A stretch of 64,000 nucleotides of DNA. It comes from Aradus depressus (lineage: Eukaryota > Arthropoda > Insecta > Hemiptera > Aradidae). The DNA is taken from contig OY759227.1 in NCBI GenBank assembly GCA_963662175.1, forward strand, positions 6,790,501 to 6,854,500. Reading direction: 5' to 3'. Position numbers and translations under genes: made by a program. Under the pieces are notes generated by a model. The model saw only the letters and a program-made list of their open reading frames with translations. It made no database searches and was not told where the DNA came from. Every line of letters starts with the position of its first letter. Position 1 is the stretch's first letter. Shown here piece by piece: positions 1-10,907 of this stretch.

Positions 1-665
1 GAAAGCTCCATGTGAGATTCATTCAGCATTAATGCACCCCCGCCTCTCCCGTCCAAAAGGGTCACAGCCAATTTTTAAATATTGCTTTTGAAACTACTAT
101 TTAGTATCCTTTTTTTGTTTTTGTCTTTTAAGAATACTACATGTCAAATTCCATAACATTCCGCTCATCCGTTAAAGACCTATCACTATTTTTATATTTA
201 GGCCTAGCCCCACCATCCCCTCCCTTTCAAAGTTTTGAGATGTCACGTAGCATATTTTTCAATTTGGCCTTAAGAATACTACAAAAAAAAAAAAAAAAAA
301 AAGAATACTACAAATTCCATGACAAACCGATCATCCGTTAAAGACCTATCACTATCTTTATATTAGGGCTAGCCCCTCCTCCCTTTCAAATTTTGTGACC
401 ACACACCTTATTTTTAAATTTGGCTCTATTAGCTAGCACTATATTTATACTTAGGCCCCCCACAACCCCCCTTCCCGTTCAAAATTTATGGATGTTACAT
501 AGCCTATTTTTTAACTTGGCTTTTAGGAATACTAAATGTGAAATTTCATGATAATCCGTCCATCCGGTAATGCGCTAGAGCAATTTTTATGCTTAGGCTC
601 CCCTTACAACCCTCCCCCCCCCCTCCAGTTGACAGCTAGGAACTCTCTTCATAAGAACTTTCCTC
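1..665 (-). repeat. Imperfect tandem units of about 150 bp, Helitron-like interior
   Basis: Three to four degenerate units share a head (aagaatactac, seen near 131, 300 and 525), a middle (tcatccgttaaagacctatc) and a C-rich tail followed by tttcaaa. A run of A lies at about 282-301. There is no convincing coding frame. The last unit is repeated in inverted orientation at 3009-3216, directly after a Helitron-like 5' end, so I read this stretch as the interior of a non-autonomous Helitron lying on the minus strand. The assignment is inference; the repeat structure is seen. Confidence 0.5.
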
Positions 666-666
666 G
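458..666. repeat. Left arm of 208-bp inverted repeat
   Basis: This arm is nearly the reverse complement of 3009-3216. Shared landmarks are the C-run next to the cttacaacc stretch, ccatccggtaatgcgctaga and agctaggaactctcttcat. The two arms enclose the reverse transcriptase half of an R1-like element. Confidence 0.85.
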
Positions 667-2537
667 TGGCGTATACGTCGCCGACCCTGGAGGAGGCCGG
701 AGAGATGTACCTGAGGGAGGCCTTCCCGGCGGATAGCCCGGACGAGGATACCCCCGCACAAGCAGCGGTAAGGTTAGCATCCCGCGCCTTCGGGAGGCAG
801 AAGAATGGCGGGGCCCCTGGGGGTGACCTCATTGACGCCGCCATGATCAAAAAAGCGCTCCCGATCATCGGGCGGGACCTTTTGTAGCTGTACAACACCT
901 GCCTTAGGTTGGGCCACTTTCCTAGGGCTTGGAGACGAGCCATAGTGTGCACGTTTGCAAAGCCAGGGGATAGGGACCCAGCCCGGGCGGGGAGTTTCAG
1001 ACCAATCAGCCTGTTGCCTATTTTCGGCAAAGTGCTGGAGGCCCTCGTCCTCCTTAGTATACGGGACCGGGTATATGCCTCGGTGTCCCAGCGCCAGTTT
1101 GGCTGTTCCAGGGGTCGTTCCAAGGAGGATGCACTGCGGACGCTGAGGGCAGATGTAGAGGAGAGCAGGGACAAATATGCTCTCTGTGTCTTCTTCGACA
1201 TAGTGTTCGACTGGGCCTGGTGGCCGGCCATACTGACGAGGCTACAAGCGATTGGAACACCAAGGAATACATTTGGACTAATCGCGAGCTTTCTGAGTGA
1301 TAGATCAGCGACCATAAGCAATCTGTACTCAAGCTCATCAGTGGACATCACAAGAGGCTGCCCGCAAGGTTCGATCCTAGGACCGGCTCTGTGGAACATA
1401 CTCTTTGACGGATTGCTCCGTGAACTCGAGGCTCGTGGATTTAAGGCAATATCTTATGTCGACGACCTAGTGGTCACGGAGCACGCTGATAGCCGAGCCG
1501 CTCTAACCCGACAAGCCCAGGCTGCCGTCGACTATATAGGCGAATGTTGCACCGGCAACAAGCTCTCGCTTTCACCAAGTAAGACCCAGGCCTTGCTTAT
1601 GAGAGGGAGAGTGGACGCGCGCCATCCACTTTTGGTCAGGATCCAGGGGATGCGCATTGAGAGCCCGGAGACCGTAACATACCTAGGGGTGAGGTTGGGC
1701 CGGGGTCTCAATGTGACTCCACACGTCGTTGGCATCAGGGATAGGACCAATGCCACCTCCAACGCTCTGAGCTGCTTAGCCAGGGCTACCTGGGGCCTCG
1801 GCTACCCTGCGTGTCGAGCAATCTACACAGGGGTTTTCGAGGCAGTTGCAAGATACGCGACTGCTGGGTGGCAGCGTCGTCCCACTAAGCAGCAACGCCG
1901 GATTCTTCTGCAGGCCCAGCGATCCACACTGCTGCGGGTGACGAGGGCCTATCGCACCGTCTCTACGGCTGCGCTGCAGGTGCTGGCCGCGGCCCCGCCC
2001 ATTGACTTAGTCTTGGACGGAGCCGTCGCCACGTACTATTGCAGACGCAATTGCAGACAGGATGTGGATGGGCCCTTGGGCGCGGCTTTGGCGGCGGAGA
2101 TGCAGGGCGATGGCAGGCCAGAGCGTTGCGGGGACATTGTCCAGGAGTGGATAATGACCAGATGGCAGCGCCGCTGGACGGATTCTTCGGATGGCCGGAC
2201 GACACACGCCTTCTTCCCGGATGTACGGGCACGACTTGCCTCGACATGGGTCCAGCTGGACCATTGGTCGTCCCAGATACTATCTGGTCATGGCGACTTC
2301 AACGCCAAGCTTTTCTTTTTTGAAAGAAAAGACAGCCTGAACTGTGCGTGTGGTGGCGTCGAGACTGAGGAACACGTGGTCATCGAATGTCCACTGTACG
2401 ACGGGCCTAGGGCGGCGTTGATACGCTCTACCGGATCGTACCTGGGGCTGACCCTGCAGCAGCTGGTGGCCGAGTCTTGTTACCTGGCACTCACCCAATT
2501 TGTAGCGGAGTGGAGGAGGCGAAAAAACGCCTCCTAA
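666..2537 (+). pseudogene. R1-like non-LTR retrotransposon, ORF2 3' half (reverse transcriptase)
   Basis: This is the C-terminal part of an R1-clade ORF2, which copies element RNA into DNA at a nicked target. One frame runs through the region but is cut by TAG at 885-887. Visible are the fingers motif FRPISLLPIFGKVLE, the palm motif with GCPQGSILGPALWN, the catalytic YVDD (ISYVDDLVV), a thumb region typical of R1 elements (VTRAYRTVSTAALQVLA) and a C-terminal zinc region (CACGG...H...C). The N-terminal endonuclease is missing here. A matching 5' half lies inverted at 3230-5543, and the two halves end at nearly the same point of the protein. No 28S rDNA flanks are seen, so the usual R1 target site is not evident. 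R1 clade is likely; a close relative is possible. Confidence 0.85.
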
Positions 2538-2818
2538 CCTCGAGCCTCGGCGGACCGCCGGTGTCAATAACACCTGGCGGGCCTAACCCGGCATGAACTT
2601 TCCGAGAGTCAGCGCACTCCAGAAAGCTACAACTATGGTTCCTCACCGAGGAAGAAGAGGCTGTTATGGTCCCACACCAGGGACGAAAGCACCCAGGAGC
2701 TCTGGGAGGAGGTTTTAGTGGGTGCGATTCCCACACTGTTGGGAAGCTCGATACTTCCCTTCGTCCCTTAGGGATTTCCTCCTCCCAGAGAGAGTAAACA
2801 AAAAAAAAAAAAAAAAGT
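2538..2818 (+). other. 3' UTR and poly(A) end of the R1-like element
   Basis: GC-rich non-coding sequence with short stem-like segments follows the stop codon and ends in an A-run at about 2800-2817. This is the expected 3' end of a non-LTR retrotransposon and fixes its orientation as plus. The bases from 2819 to 2907 are AT-rich flank with nothing recognisable. Confidence 0.7.
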
Positions 2819-2907
2819 TCCTCTCGATTTACCTTTGGTTGTTTGGTTGTCATCTTTGTCATTTACTTACTGTTTCGTTTTATTCAGTTTTTACATATGT
2901 ATATCTA

Positions 2908-3216
2908 TCTATATAATAAAAATGAATGGCTAAATTTTGCTAGGCGCAAAACTCGAGAACGGCTGGACCAATTCGGCTAATTTTTTTTTTCAAATATTCG
3001 TTGAAGTCCGAGGAAAGTTCTTATGAAGAGAGTTCCTAGCTGTCAACTGGAGGGGGGGGGGAGGGTTGTAAGGGGAGCCTAAGCATAAAAATTGCTCTAG
3101 CGCATTACCGGATGGACGGATTATCATGAAATTTCACATTTAGTATTCCTAAAAGCCAAGTTAAAAAATAGGCTATGTAACATCCATAAATTTTGAACGG
3201 GAAGGGGGGTTGTGGG
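2908..3216 (+). mobile_element. Helitron-like 5' end fragment
   Basis: The sequence starts TCTATATAATAAAAATG directly after an A, as Helitrons do (TC start, insertion between A and T). It is followed by the usual insect-Helitron phrase about an aactcgagaacggctggacc block. It runs into the 208-bp inverted repeat (right arm 3009-3216) and stops abruptly where R1-like coding sequence begins. No 3' hairpin or CTRR end is seen and no helicase is encoded. The family assignment rests on the end motif only. Confidence 0.5.
3009..3216. repeat. Right arm of 208-bp inverted repeat
   Basis: This is the reverse-complement partner of 458-666. The junction with R1-like coding sequence is sharp at about 3217. 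Confidence 0.85.
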
Positions 3217-3229
3217 ACCCTGATTGCAG

Positions 3230-4384
3230 CCATCGGAATGACCGACCTGAGCCTGCCGACAGCCACCCGGTAGGGGATCCCCCAAGGATTGCTCTGGCTC
3301 TCGTCCTCCACGAACTTACGCCAACTCGCTCTCTTCGCTGACTGAACCAGCTTCCCATAAGCCCTGTCCTGGTGCCTATACTCTTCCCTCCGCATTAAAC
3401 GCAGCAGGGGGTCTCGGCACCTCTGATATCTCCTCCTGCAAAGATTAACAGCCCTCTTGGCGAGGGTGAGGGCCTCGTTCCACCATGGAACATTCCGAAC
3501 CCGACTGACCCTCTTGGGGATGGTGCCGTCTGCCGCACTAAGCATTATGTTGCTAACTCGCCTACGCCCTCCTCAACCTGGTCAATCAGGTCGGCTGAGT
3601 TGAGGCCCTCCCATTCTGCGTCGCAGGAGAAGGCTGCCACCGACGTCACGAAGGCCTCGGTTATTTTACCGCGGATCCCTAGACTTGGCCGCCGGCCGGT
3701 GGCGGTCGGAAAGCACCATATCCAGCACGCTATGGTCGCTGGACGTGATCTCCCGCACACTCCACCCACCAAGTGCCCGGTATAGCCCGCTCAACACCAG
3801 TGTGACGTCGATGTGAGACACCATGCGCGCTCCCTGACAGGTTGGCGGTGACTGCTGGTCATTAACTATGCACAAGTCATGGCGGGCTATCAGCTCCTGT
3901 AGTCTATCTCCCCAGCGGTCGGTACGAATCGACCCCAGGTGACCGACCAAGCGTTGGAGTCCGCCATGATCACCACGTTACCCCGAGCCAGGGCGCCTAA
4001 GACTCCGTCCAGGTGGCCCAACTGTCGCTCAATGTTCTCAGACGGAGGGAAGTATCCGCTGATCACATTGCAGCATATGTTCGCTGACTTGACATTGGCC
4101 ACAACAATATGACTAGTGGACATGTGCTGCAGAACCATCACATCCACTTGGGGGCTAGTTACAACGATTGCGGCCATGGGCCGTTCGTTGTCCTTCGCTC
4201 CAGTCATTATCCTGTAGCCCTTGCCTAGGCCATCCACAACGCCTCTTACACAGTAGGGCTCCTGAAGGGCCAGGATCGAAACGTCCCCTTCGGGGATCAG
4301 GGTGCGCAGTTCGTCTGCCACGATTCTGCGCCTGTGCATCTTATGTTGCCACAGGCGTAGATCTCCGATCCTCCTATGCGCCAT
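3230..4384 (-). pseudogene. R1-like ORF2 5' half (apurinic-type endonuclease)
   Basis: Frames at 3890-4384, 3545-3950 and 3217-3545 together cover the N-terminal endonuclease of an R1-clade ORF2 and the linker to the reverse transcriptase. Visible are ILALQEPY (catalytic Glu), VIMADSNAWS and SHIDVTLVLSG, then the linker with VPWWNEALTLAKRAV and the arginine-rich helix before the RT. The frame is broken at least twice (about 3550 and 3900). The protein stops just where the RT half at 666 begins, so both may come from one element split by an inversion. That link is inference. Confidence 0.75.
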
Positions 4385-4421
4385 AGTCGGTCCGGGAGAC
4401 CAGCGCCTCCAGGGCCTTTAT

Positions 4422-5543
4422 TTATATATAGGCCGGGCACACATCGCTGTCCGTTTCGTGGGGGCGGGCTTTCTCTCCGCAGTTTTTGCACTTGGGAGGA
4501 TCATCCTTCCTCGGGCAGGCAGCAATATCGTGTCCTTTGGCAGCGCACCATGCGCACGCCATCGATTTGTTGCAGCCCTTCTCCGGATGACCGAACCCCA
4601 GACACCTTCTGCACTTCGTGATGTCCAGGCAGTCCCCCACTCGGCAGGAGTGCCAGCCCACCGTTATCCTTCCTGACTTTAGAAGGGCAGTCCTAGTGGC
4701 CGGTATCACCTCGGCCACCCAGTGTACTTGTGGTTGGCCTTTTGGGCCTTTCTTGTACAGCAGTTTGGGGGGTCCATATCGGGATACTGTTCCCTACACC
4801 TCCCCTCAAACTGCTCTGATGACCAGTCCACAGGGACGAACTTGATTTAAGTGCTTGGCTGGTGGTGAGTGCATGGAGTTGTTCCTCGTTGGATACCTCC
4901 AGGAGGAGCCCCCCTCCCCCCCCCCCCTCCTAGCTGTTCTTGTGGCTATTACGTTGACCCCTATGGTTTTTGGGGTCAATTTGCTGAAGGCTTCATCCGT
5001 GTGCCCCTCCATAGGGGCCACCACAGCCACATAGGGCCGTTTCTTTGAGGTCTGGTGGGGCGGCCCTTATTCGTTCCAAAATTTTCTCTTTCGTTTTGCC
5101 ATTCCTGGCTGTCCGGGCTGCCTGTTGGGATGGGGCGGTAGGAGGTGCCAGCTGCTTCGCTCTATCCCTCTTCTCTTTTTTTCCTATCACCTCCGTCCAG
5201 GCGGTGGGGTCCGCTGGAGACTGCTCCAATTCCATCGGGGACGACAAGGTGGATTGGAGGGCTATGGTGGCGTTTGGAGGTTTCTTGCAGACGCCCTCTG
5301 TTGGGGGTTGAGGGCCCGAAATCTTCACCGTCGACCTCTTCTGTCCTATACTAGGTACAGGGTGGTGAAGAGCGCCTGTCTCCTCAGTCGGCTTCTTCGC
5401 AACCAATTTCTTCTTTTTTGAGTTTGGCCTCTCCGGCTCTTCCCTGCTGACTCCAACCCCGGTCGCCGGGCGGGTGGGGTCCTGGTCCGGAAGGGGGGGG
5501 GGGGGGGGGTCGGCTGAGAAAGTTTCTTTAAAGCTTCGTCCAT
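4422..5543 (-). pseudogene. R1-like ORF1 (gag-like, CCHC zinc knuckles)
   Basis: Several minus-strand frames make up an ORF1 nucleic-acid-binding protein. The N-terminal part is proline- and lysine-rich (about 4993-5543) with a frameshift near 5410. The C-terminal part (4422-4718) has three zinc-knuckle-like clusters: CRRCLGFGHPEKGC, CAWCAAKGHDIAAC and CKNCGE. A run of G/C at 4915-4927 and 5495-5508 disturbs the frame. The gene precedes ORF2 as in R1 elements. It is clearly dead. Confidence 0.7.
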
Positions 5544-5699
5544 TGTTTAGAACTGCTTAAACCAATAACATCGAGGACTGCGACTCTTATGGTACATGGG
5601 CGGGCCGTCCGACTTATATCACATTTCAGGCTACAGTAGACACATATTGCATTACCATTTAAATGTCATACAAAACCGTGAAAAGCCAGCACTTTATTA
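5544..5699. other. No gene seen
   Basis: This is presumably the 5' UTR of the R1-like element and the junction into the Polinton B remnant. I see no terminal repeat or other marker for the exact boundary. Confidence 0.4.
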
Positions 5700-6219
5700 T
5701 TAGATTTTTAGATTTACGAAAGGTTTTTTACGAACCTTTTCATTGTATAAATGACTCTTGGTTGGGTGTTTGTTTATCCAATCCTCCAACTTGAAGGCTT
5801 GATTGAGCGAGGAAGACTGGGATGTCCCGCCATGGAAACTACAAGTAGTTTCTTGCGCAGGCAACTTTTTTAAATTCGGGCAACCGTAATCATGCAGATC
5901 ATAAACAGGCTTTTTGATAATAATTTCAAGGAAATTACACTTCTCCCGTCCTTTCGCCCAGATGAATTTGAATGAGGCGGTGGCGGCACATAGAGATGTT
6001 CAAGATGTGTATATTCGGTATCTCCATACTCCCAAGGAATATTATGAATATACTTCTTAACCCATTGATTTACACGACTAGTTTGCAAAGATTCATCAAC
6101 ATTCTGAGGCGGAAGAAAAAACCAGTGACGTGATGTATTATGGGCGAGAACTCCTTGATAATAAATATACCGTCCCCTTGATAACCTTGGAAATCCACAA
6201 TCGCAAACTGATGATTCAT
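5700..6219 (-). pseudogene. Polinton B: DFQGF-family protein (exonuclease-like), broken
   Basis: The start codon at 6219 opens a frame beginning with IVDFQGYQGD, matching VVDFQGFQGE in the intact homologue at 48895-49563. Further homologous blocks follow in shifted frames, including a CPNLKKL segment matching CPSLKNL. At least two frameshifts interrupt it. The function is unknown; see the intact copy. Confidence 0.7.
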
Positions 6220-6269
6220 GGCTAAGGGCTAGAAAGCCAATGATTGCTCATAGTACCTTTACAATCTTT

Positions 6270-6996
6270 TTATAGCTTCCTCACAAGGCCAGTAAGAGGA
6301 TTCAATTCAATTAATTTATCGTGTATTATGAGGCAGTAAGCTCGAGTATTAGCAGGAAACGGTTTAGTTGCATGAAGATCCAAACGAATGTCGACTGCAG
6401 CAATCTTCAAAGTGTCTTTCTGCCTTGATACATCAAGAACTATAATGGGAGCAACCTCACCATAATTATTGCCATAATAGCTTATTTCAAATCGTTGATA
6501 CATATCATAAAGGAGAGCATATCGACCTTTATCGGAACCAAGGTTTAAATCATCATATGGAAACGTTTCACTGTTCAGATACAATTTAATATTGGACAAG
6601 TTACAGGCATCAAATTGGCTCGAATCATTCATCTCGTTGTCAACTCTATCTGTCTGAAAAGCTACAATTATGTATCGAGGTTTTTCCAGTGCTGAACTTG
6701 TCTTGACACTCCATGTATTATGTATGACGGTAGGTCAGGGTACTCTGACAATTCCTATGATTGGAAAGGAATTGTCAACGTCTGATCTCGGTCAAAAATG
6801 CGTAATAGCCGTAATCTTTGTACGTCGGATACATTAATGTGCGGGACTCTCCAGTTCACTTTGGTCAAAGTGAGTTGAACCTTGTCTTCCAACATTGAAT
6901 TTGCGTCACTCTTTGACCTAATTAGAATTAGCTCATGTTTTGTGTGGATAATGACCTTTTTGAAATAATTTAGAAATCCCATGAGAGTGTTTAGAG
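6270..6996 (-). pseudogene. Polinton B: major capsid protein, C-terminal part
   Basis: The frame 6755-6996 (LTKVNWRVPHINVSD) and the frame 6270-6632 (AVDIRLDLHATKPFPANTRAYCLIIHDK) match consecutive parts of the Polinton A capsid protein. The family is a double jelly-roll capsid protein inferred for Polintons. A frameshift and stop lie between 6632 and 6755. The N-terminal part lies at 9599-10066 beyond the hAT insertion. Confidence 0.85.
6989..6996. repeat. 8-bp target site duplication of hAT (left)
   Basis: GTTTAGAG is repeated exactly at 9599-9606. Eight base pairs is the normal hAT duplication length. Confidence 0.85.
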
Positions 6997-7255
6997 CATA
7001 TGTGGGCAAGATCGAGTAGGATGGGGTTTGTCGCTTGCTCCTGCGGAATCAAGTGAGCGAGCAAGGCGAGTGAGAAAAAATTCATGTCATCGCGTGTTTG
7101 TTTATGGTCAATAAATTTGCGTATTTTTTTGGTGTTTTTAATGTGCGTGTTTGCGGATGCGATCGTATTCATGTGATTGATTGATAGTGTTACGACCGAA
7201 CGAAATACATGCAAAAGAATAGGCAAATGAATAGGGTCCTCGTGGCGGCGATTAT

Positions 7256-7310
7256 CAAAGAGTGAGGCGGCAAACATCAAAGCCTTTGACGTTTGCCGCC
7301 TCACTCTTTG
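7256..7310. repeat. 20-bp perfect palindrome inside the hAT element
   Basis: caaagagtgaggcggcaaac (7256-7275) is repeated inverted at 7291-7310 with a 15-base loop. It sits 260 bp inside the left end and upstream of the transposase. It may be a subterminal binding site or a fold-back; the function is not known. Confidence 0.8.
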
Positions 7311-7585
7311 ATCAAATGGTTTGCTGGCGGTGCAACAAAAGATTATTGATTCTCAGTTGTTCTACACTAGACGATTCTAGATCATTCCTTCATTTTGCCT
7401 ATATAAGCGGATGGATGGCCCGTACTTTAGTTCAGTTCTATTTGAGCTACCGAGGTGATAACTTCCCTAAGCGATATCCCAGCGAACTGCTCGTGCCGTC
7501 AATTTGCTTTGTGACTTTGTGTGCATCTTGAGTGCTTACTAATTATATTTTGCTATTAAGTTTATCGAACGAAAAGTACACGAAA

Positions 7586-9280
7586 ATGATGTCTGGTGGA
7601 AAGAAACGGAAAGTAGATGCAGAGGGTCGCCAGTTTAAAAAAAAAATGGACTGAAGAATTCTTTTTTATCTTGCACAATGGTAAGCCCATTTGTTTGCTG
7701 TGTAATGAATACATTTCAGTGATGAAAGAATTCAATATAAAGAGGCATTATTCAACTAAGCATCCTATGCTGCACTCACTGACAGGACAAATAAGAAAAG
7801 ACAAAATCCAGAAGCTTACCGCAAATTTGGAAAACCAGCAGTAAATGTTTCATAAACAAAAAACACAACTTGATAATGTTGTGAAAGCTAGTTTTATAGT
7901 TAGTTCAAAATTGGCCAAGTCATTAAAACCATCTGCCAAAGGAGAATTTATCAAGGAGTGTATGTTAGAAGTTTGCAGTGTTTTGTGTCCTGAAAAGAAA
8001 AATGAATTTGAAAAAATTAGTTTGTCAAGACGAACTGTTGTCCGACATATAGAAATGATGGCTAATGATATAAAAACAACATTGACTGACCGTGTGGCTG
8101 GTTTTGAATCATTTTCTATAGCATTAGACGAGAGCACCGATTTGTCTGACACAGCTCAACTGTCTATATTTATTCGAGGTTCACTGTTACTGAGGAATTG
8201 CTTGCTTTACAGCCGCTAAAAGGAACCACTACAGGAGAGGACATTTTTAATGAAGTTCAGAAGGTATTCACAAGGTTTGGCTTGCCATGGTCAAAATTAG
8301 TTGGAGTATGCACAGATGGTGCACCTTCTATGGTTGGCTTACGTAAAGGTTTCATCGGATTTTTGAATGAAAAAGCAACTGAATTAAATGTGCAAAAAGA
8401 TGATTTGATAGTCCTTCATTGCATTATCCACCAACAGAACTTGTGTTCTAAGTCCATTCGACTCCAGAATGTTATGAATGTGGTAGTAAACACCATAAAT
8501 TTTATTCGATCCCGAGGGCTTAACCATCGTCAGTTCAAGGCGTTTTTGGATGAAATATCAGCCGAATATGACGACGTAACATATTATTGTGAAGTCAGAT
8601 GGCTAAGCAAAGGGAAAATGCTGAAACAGTTTTACGAGCTTAGAAATGAGATAGGAGATTTTATGCAAATAAAAGATAAACCACTATCTGAATTGAGTGA
8701 CCCAAAATGGATATGTGACTTAGCATTTCTGGTTGACCTTACAGGCTATTTGAATGATTTAAATTTGAAACTTCAAAAACAAGGACAGTTAGTAAATGAT
8801 TTGTACAGCCATTTGAAAGCGTTTCTGGAGCGCTGTCTGGTAATAGTTACCATTTCACCACCCTCTCTGCGCATGAAAATATTGCTTATGCTCAATATGC
8901 TGAAGAACTCAAGTTACTGTCGGAGTAATTTTCGAACAGATTTGGCGATTTCAAAAACATGGAAGACTGTTTCAATTTATTTGCTAATCCAACAAAATGC
9001 TCCAATAAACGTGCAAATGGAGTTGATCGAGATTCAAGAAAACTCACTCCTAAAATCTAAATTTGAAGACGTGGAGTTGTGCGATTTCTACAAAAAATAC
9101 CTCGAAGAAGACCATTTTTCGCAGCTTAGAAAATTCGCAAGAAGATTGATTTGTGCGTTTGGCAGTACTTATAAATGCGAACAGTTCTTTTCAATGATGA
9201 AAGTTAATAAATCAAAACATCGTACAAGGCTCACTGAAGATAATTTGGAAATTCTTTACGTCTTTGTATCTGTGGAATGA
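7586..9280 (+). pseudogene. hAT transposase (ZBED / GTF2I-repeat-like type)
   Basis: It opens at ATG 7586 with a basic nuclear-localisation-like stretch (GGKKRKVD). A BED-type zinc finger follows (CLLCN ... HYSTKH), then the RNase-H-like catalytic core (SIALDESTDLSDTAQL, VGVCTDGAPSMVG, LHCIIHQQNLC) and a C-terminal dimerisation region (CAFGSTYKCEQFFSMMK). The family cuts and pastes DNA. The gene is dead: there is a frameshift in an A-run near 7640, TAA at 7842-7844 and another frameshift near 8195. The family resembles the hAT lineage found in GTF2IRD2, ZMYM and SCAND3 proteins. Confidence 0.85.
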
Positions 9281-9598
9281 ATCCAAACATCAATGGATTA
9301 GTTTTCCAAATTCAAGCTCAAGTGTCTCATTGATTTCGGTGTCGCTACTTAACTTTCGTAGTTTGTAATAATTCTAAATTTCACGATTTAATTATACTAT
9401 TGAACCTATTTTTTTTCATTTCATTTTGTTATTTTAATAACATTGTCTTATTATTTCATGTCTGATATCTATCGCTAAAAATTATGAACACTACTTTAAA
9501 GTCCGACGTTATTTTATTTTGAACCATCTACGCGGCCCGCGAACGTATTTGCACACCAAAGTTTGGCCCGCAACATGTCAAAGGTTGCTCCATACATG

Positions 9599-10066
9599 GT
9601 TTAGAGGGAGGCATACATTAAAATGCCCGTCTTTGTCTACTGAAATATCGCCATATTTTTTAGGCATCATCCAACCTGCATTATCTAATCCACCGACTTG
9701 GTTAGGTGTTAAAGACACGTACCCTTTCAAAATACTCACAATCCCCGGAATGCGGACTTTATCAATTTCCACGTCATTCAGTTCATAGCGGATTTCATCA
9801 AACATAAATGCAAAGGCGTTATTTGATAACTTTGCTGATGATGTAGTTATTATTTTATCAGCTCCCTCTCTTTGAATAGATCCCTCCAGATAGAGATAAC
9901 TTGCGCATGGCAATATGCACAAATCCTGCTGATGAATAGGTATGCGAATCTCATCAAAATTCTTCAAATTTGCAGTATTAAAGGGATTATATGTATGGAA
10001 CTGCAGTTCTGTAATACTATCATCAAACCTGACTTCTTCTGTGATGTCTAAAATATCGCCGCTCAT
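9599..10066 (-). pseudogene. Polinton B: major capsid protein, N-terminal part
   Basis: The start at 10066 gives a frame with ILDITEEVRFDDSITEL and IRIPIHQQDLC, matching the start of the Polinton A capsid protein. The reading frame continues to the edge of the hAT insertion, then resumes at 6996. The start codon overlaps the stop of the micro-gene (ATGA). Confidence 0.9.
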
Positions 10067-10200
10067 TGTCGTTTCACTTTCAAACGTAGTCTTTTCAATA
10101 TTCGGATACTGGCAGGAGTCGATTGTCTCATGTACAGTCTCGTACTAATACGATGAGGGTGGTCCCCTAAACTTATATACCGAGGCCAGTAGTCAATCAT
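10063..10200 (-). CDS. Polinton B: 45-residue basic micro-gene between capsid genes
   Basis: A short frame starts at 10200, overlapping the end of the minor capsid gene, and ends in ATGA with the capsid start. Its C-terminus TPASIRILKRLRLKVKRQ matches TPGNARFLKELGLKLKKW of the micro-gene in Polinton A at the same place. Small size, basic charge and position suggest a structural or capsid-associated peptide; this is inference. Confidence 0.7.
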   Translation of the reverse strand: MIDYWPRYISLGDHPHRISTRLYMRQSTPASIRILKRLRLKVKRQ

Positions 10201-10907
10201 TTTTCCTTATACGAATGTGAATGGTTATAGTTTCGTTTCTAAAGTTGATTGGATGACCGTCTTGTTCGACTATTCATAATGTAATGTTGTCAATAGATTT
10301 GGTGCTAACTCCTAAATATACAATGGGTGATGTGGTCTCTACAATACCCTGCCTCGACCGTTGGATAAAATTCATACAATGTGTGAACTGGTTTTCCATT
10401 CCGATACGCACCAAAAACTATGTTGCATTCAATAGCAATTGTATAGACTTTCACCATGTCTACAATCCCCGGTGAGGTGTGATACCCATCACCAGGATGT
10501 AGAGTACGCTTTGCCTCATTTGTACTATCATCCCACCCCAATAAAGGTCCAATGGAATTTTTTTTACCTGATGTATTAAAATATACCGTTTTTGTGCATC
10601 TCAATTCGGTTTTTAATGTATTATTATTGGCTCGGATTATAACATGGTCGCCTTTCCTCCTGGATGTCATCTGTTCTTGTAAATATTCTGCGAGCGCTTC
10701 CAACTCATTTGTTCCCATTGGCACTTTAATTTTGTCATCACCAAAAGAGAACATGTCATTCTCCCCCTCAATAATGTAAGGTATTGAATTGTACGTGGTA
10801 AATCCTAAAAGTCCAATGAAATACTCTCCATCTGATAAGTCTATTGCGGGAAAAATGTCCGCGCTTAAAATGTTCTCTGCACCCGAAAGGGTAATGCTGT
10901 AACTCAT
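10193..10907 (-). pseudogene. Polinton B: minor capsid (penton-like) protein
   Basis: The frame 10305-10907 aligns with the Polinton A protein at 46757: it begins with ITLSGAENILSADIFPAID, and the conserved core LRANYNTLKTEIRC corresponds to IRANNNTLKTELRC. A single frameshift near 10,310-10,330 shifts the last about 40 residues to another frame that ends at 10193. The family is the single jelly-roll minor capsid protein inferred for the vertices of Polinton virions. Confidence 0.85.

Larger units (their letters stand above)
6997..9598 (+). mobile_element. hAT-family DNA transposon, inserted in the capsid gene
   Basis: The 2602-bp element lies between two copies of GTTTAGAG and has imperfect short terminal repeats, CATATGTGGGCAA on the left and CATGTATGGAGCAA read from the right. 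It encodes a broken ZBED-type transposase on the plus strand. It splits the Polinton B major capsid gene exactly in mid-frame. Confidence 0.85.

Noticed and set aside
2538..3216. 28S rDNA target flank of R1
   Set aside because: I see no rRNA-like sequence beside the R1-like pieces; the flank is AT-rich and Helitron-like.
666..5543. Twin-priming inversion of the R1-like element
   Set aside because: In twin priming the inverted 5' part lies upstream of the sense 3' part. Here it lies downstream of the poly(A) end, so another mechanism is needed.
6933..7531. Two opposite-strand frames sharing an RRQTSKxLxFAASLFD start
   Set aside because: The similarity comes from the perfect palindrome at 7256-7310, read from both strands. 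Neither looks like a real gene.
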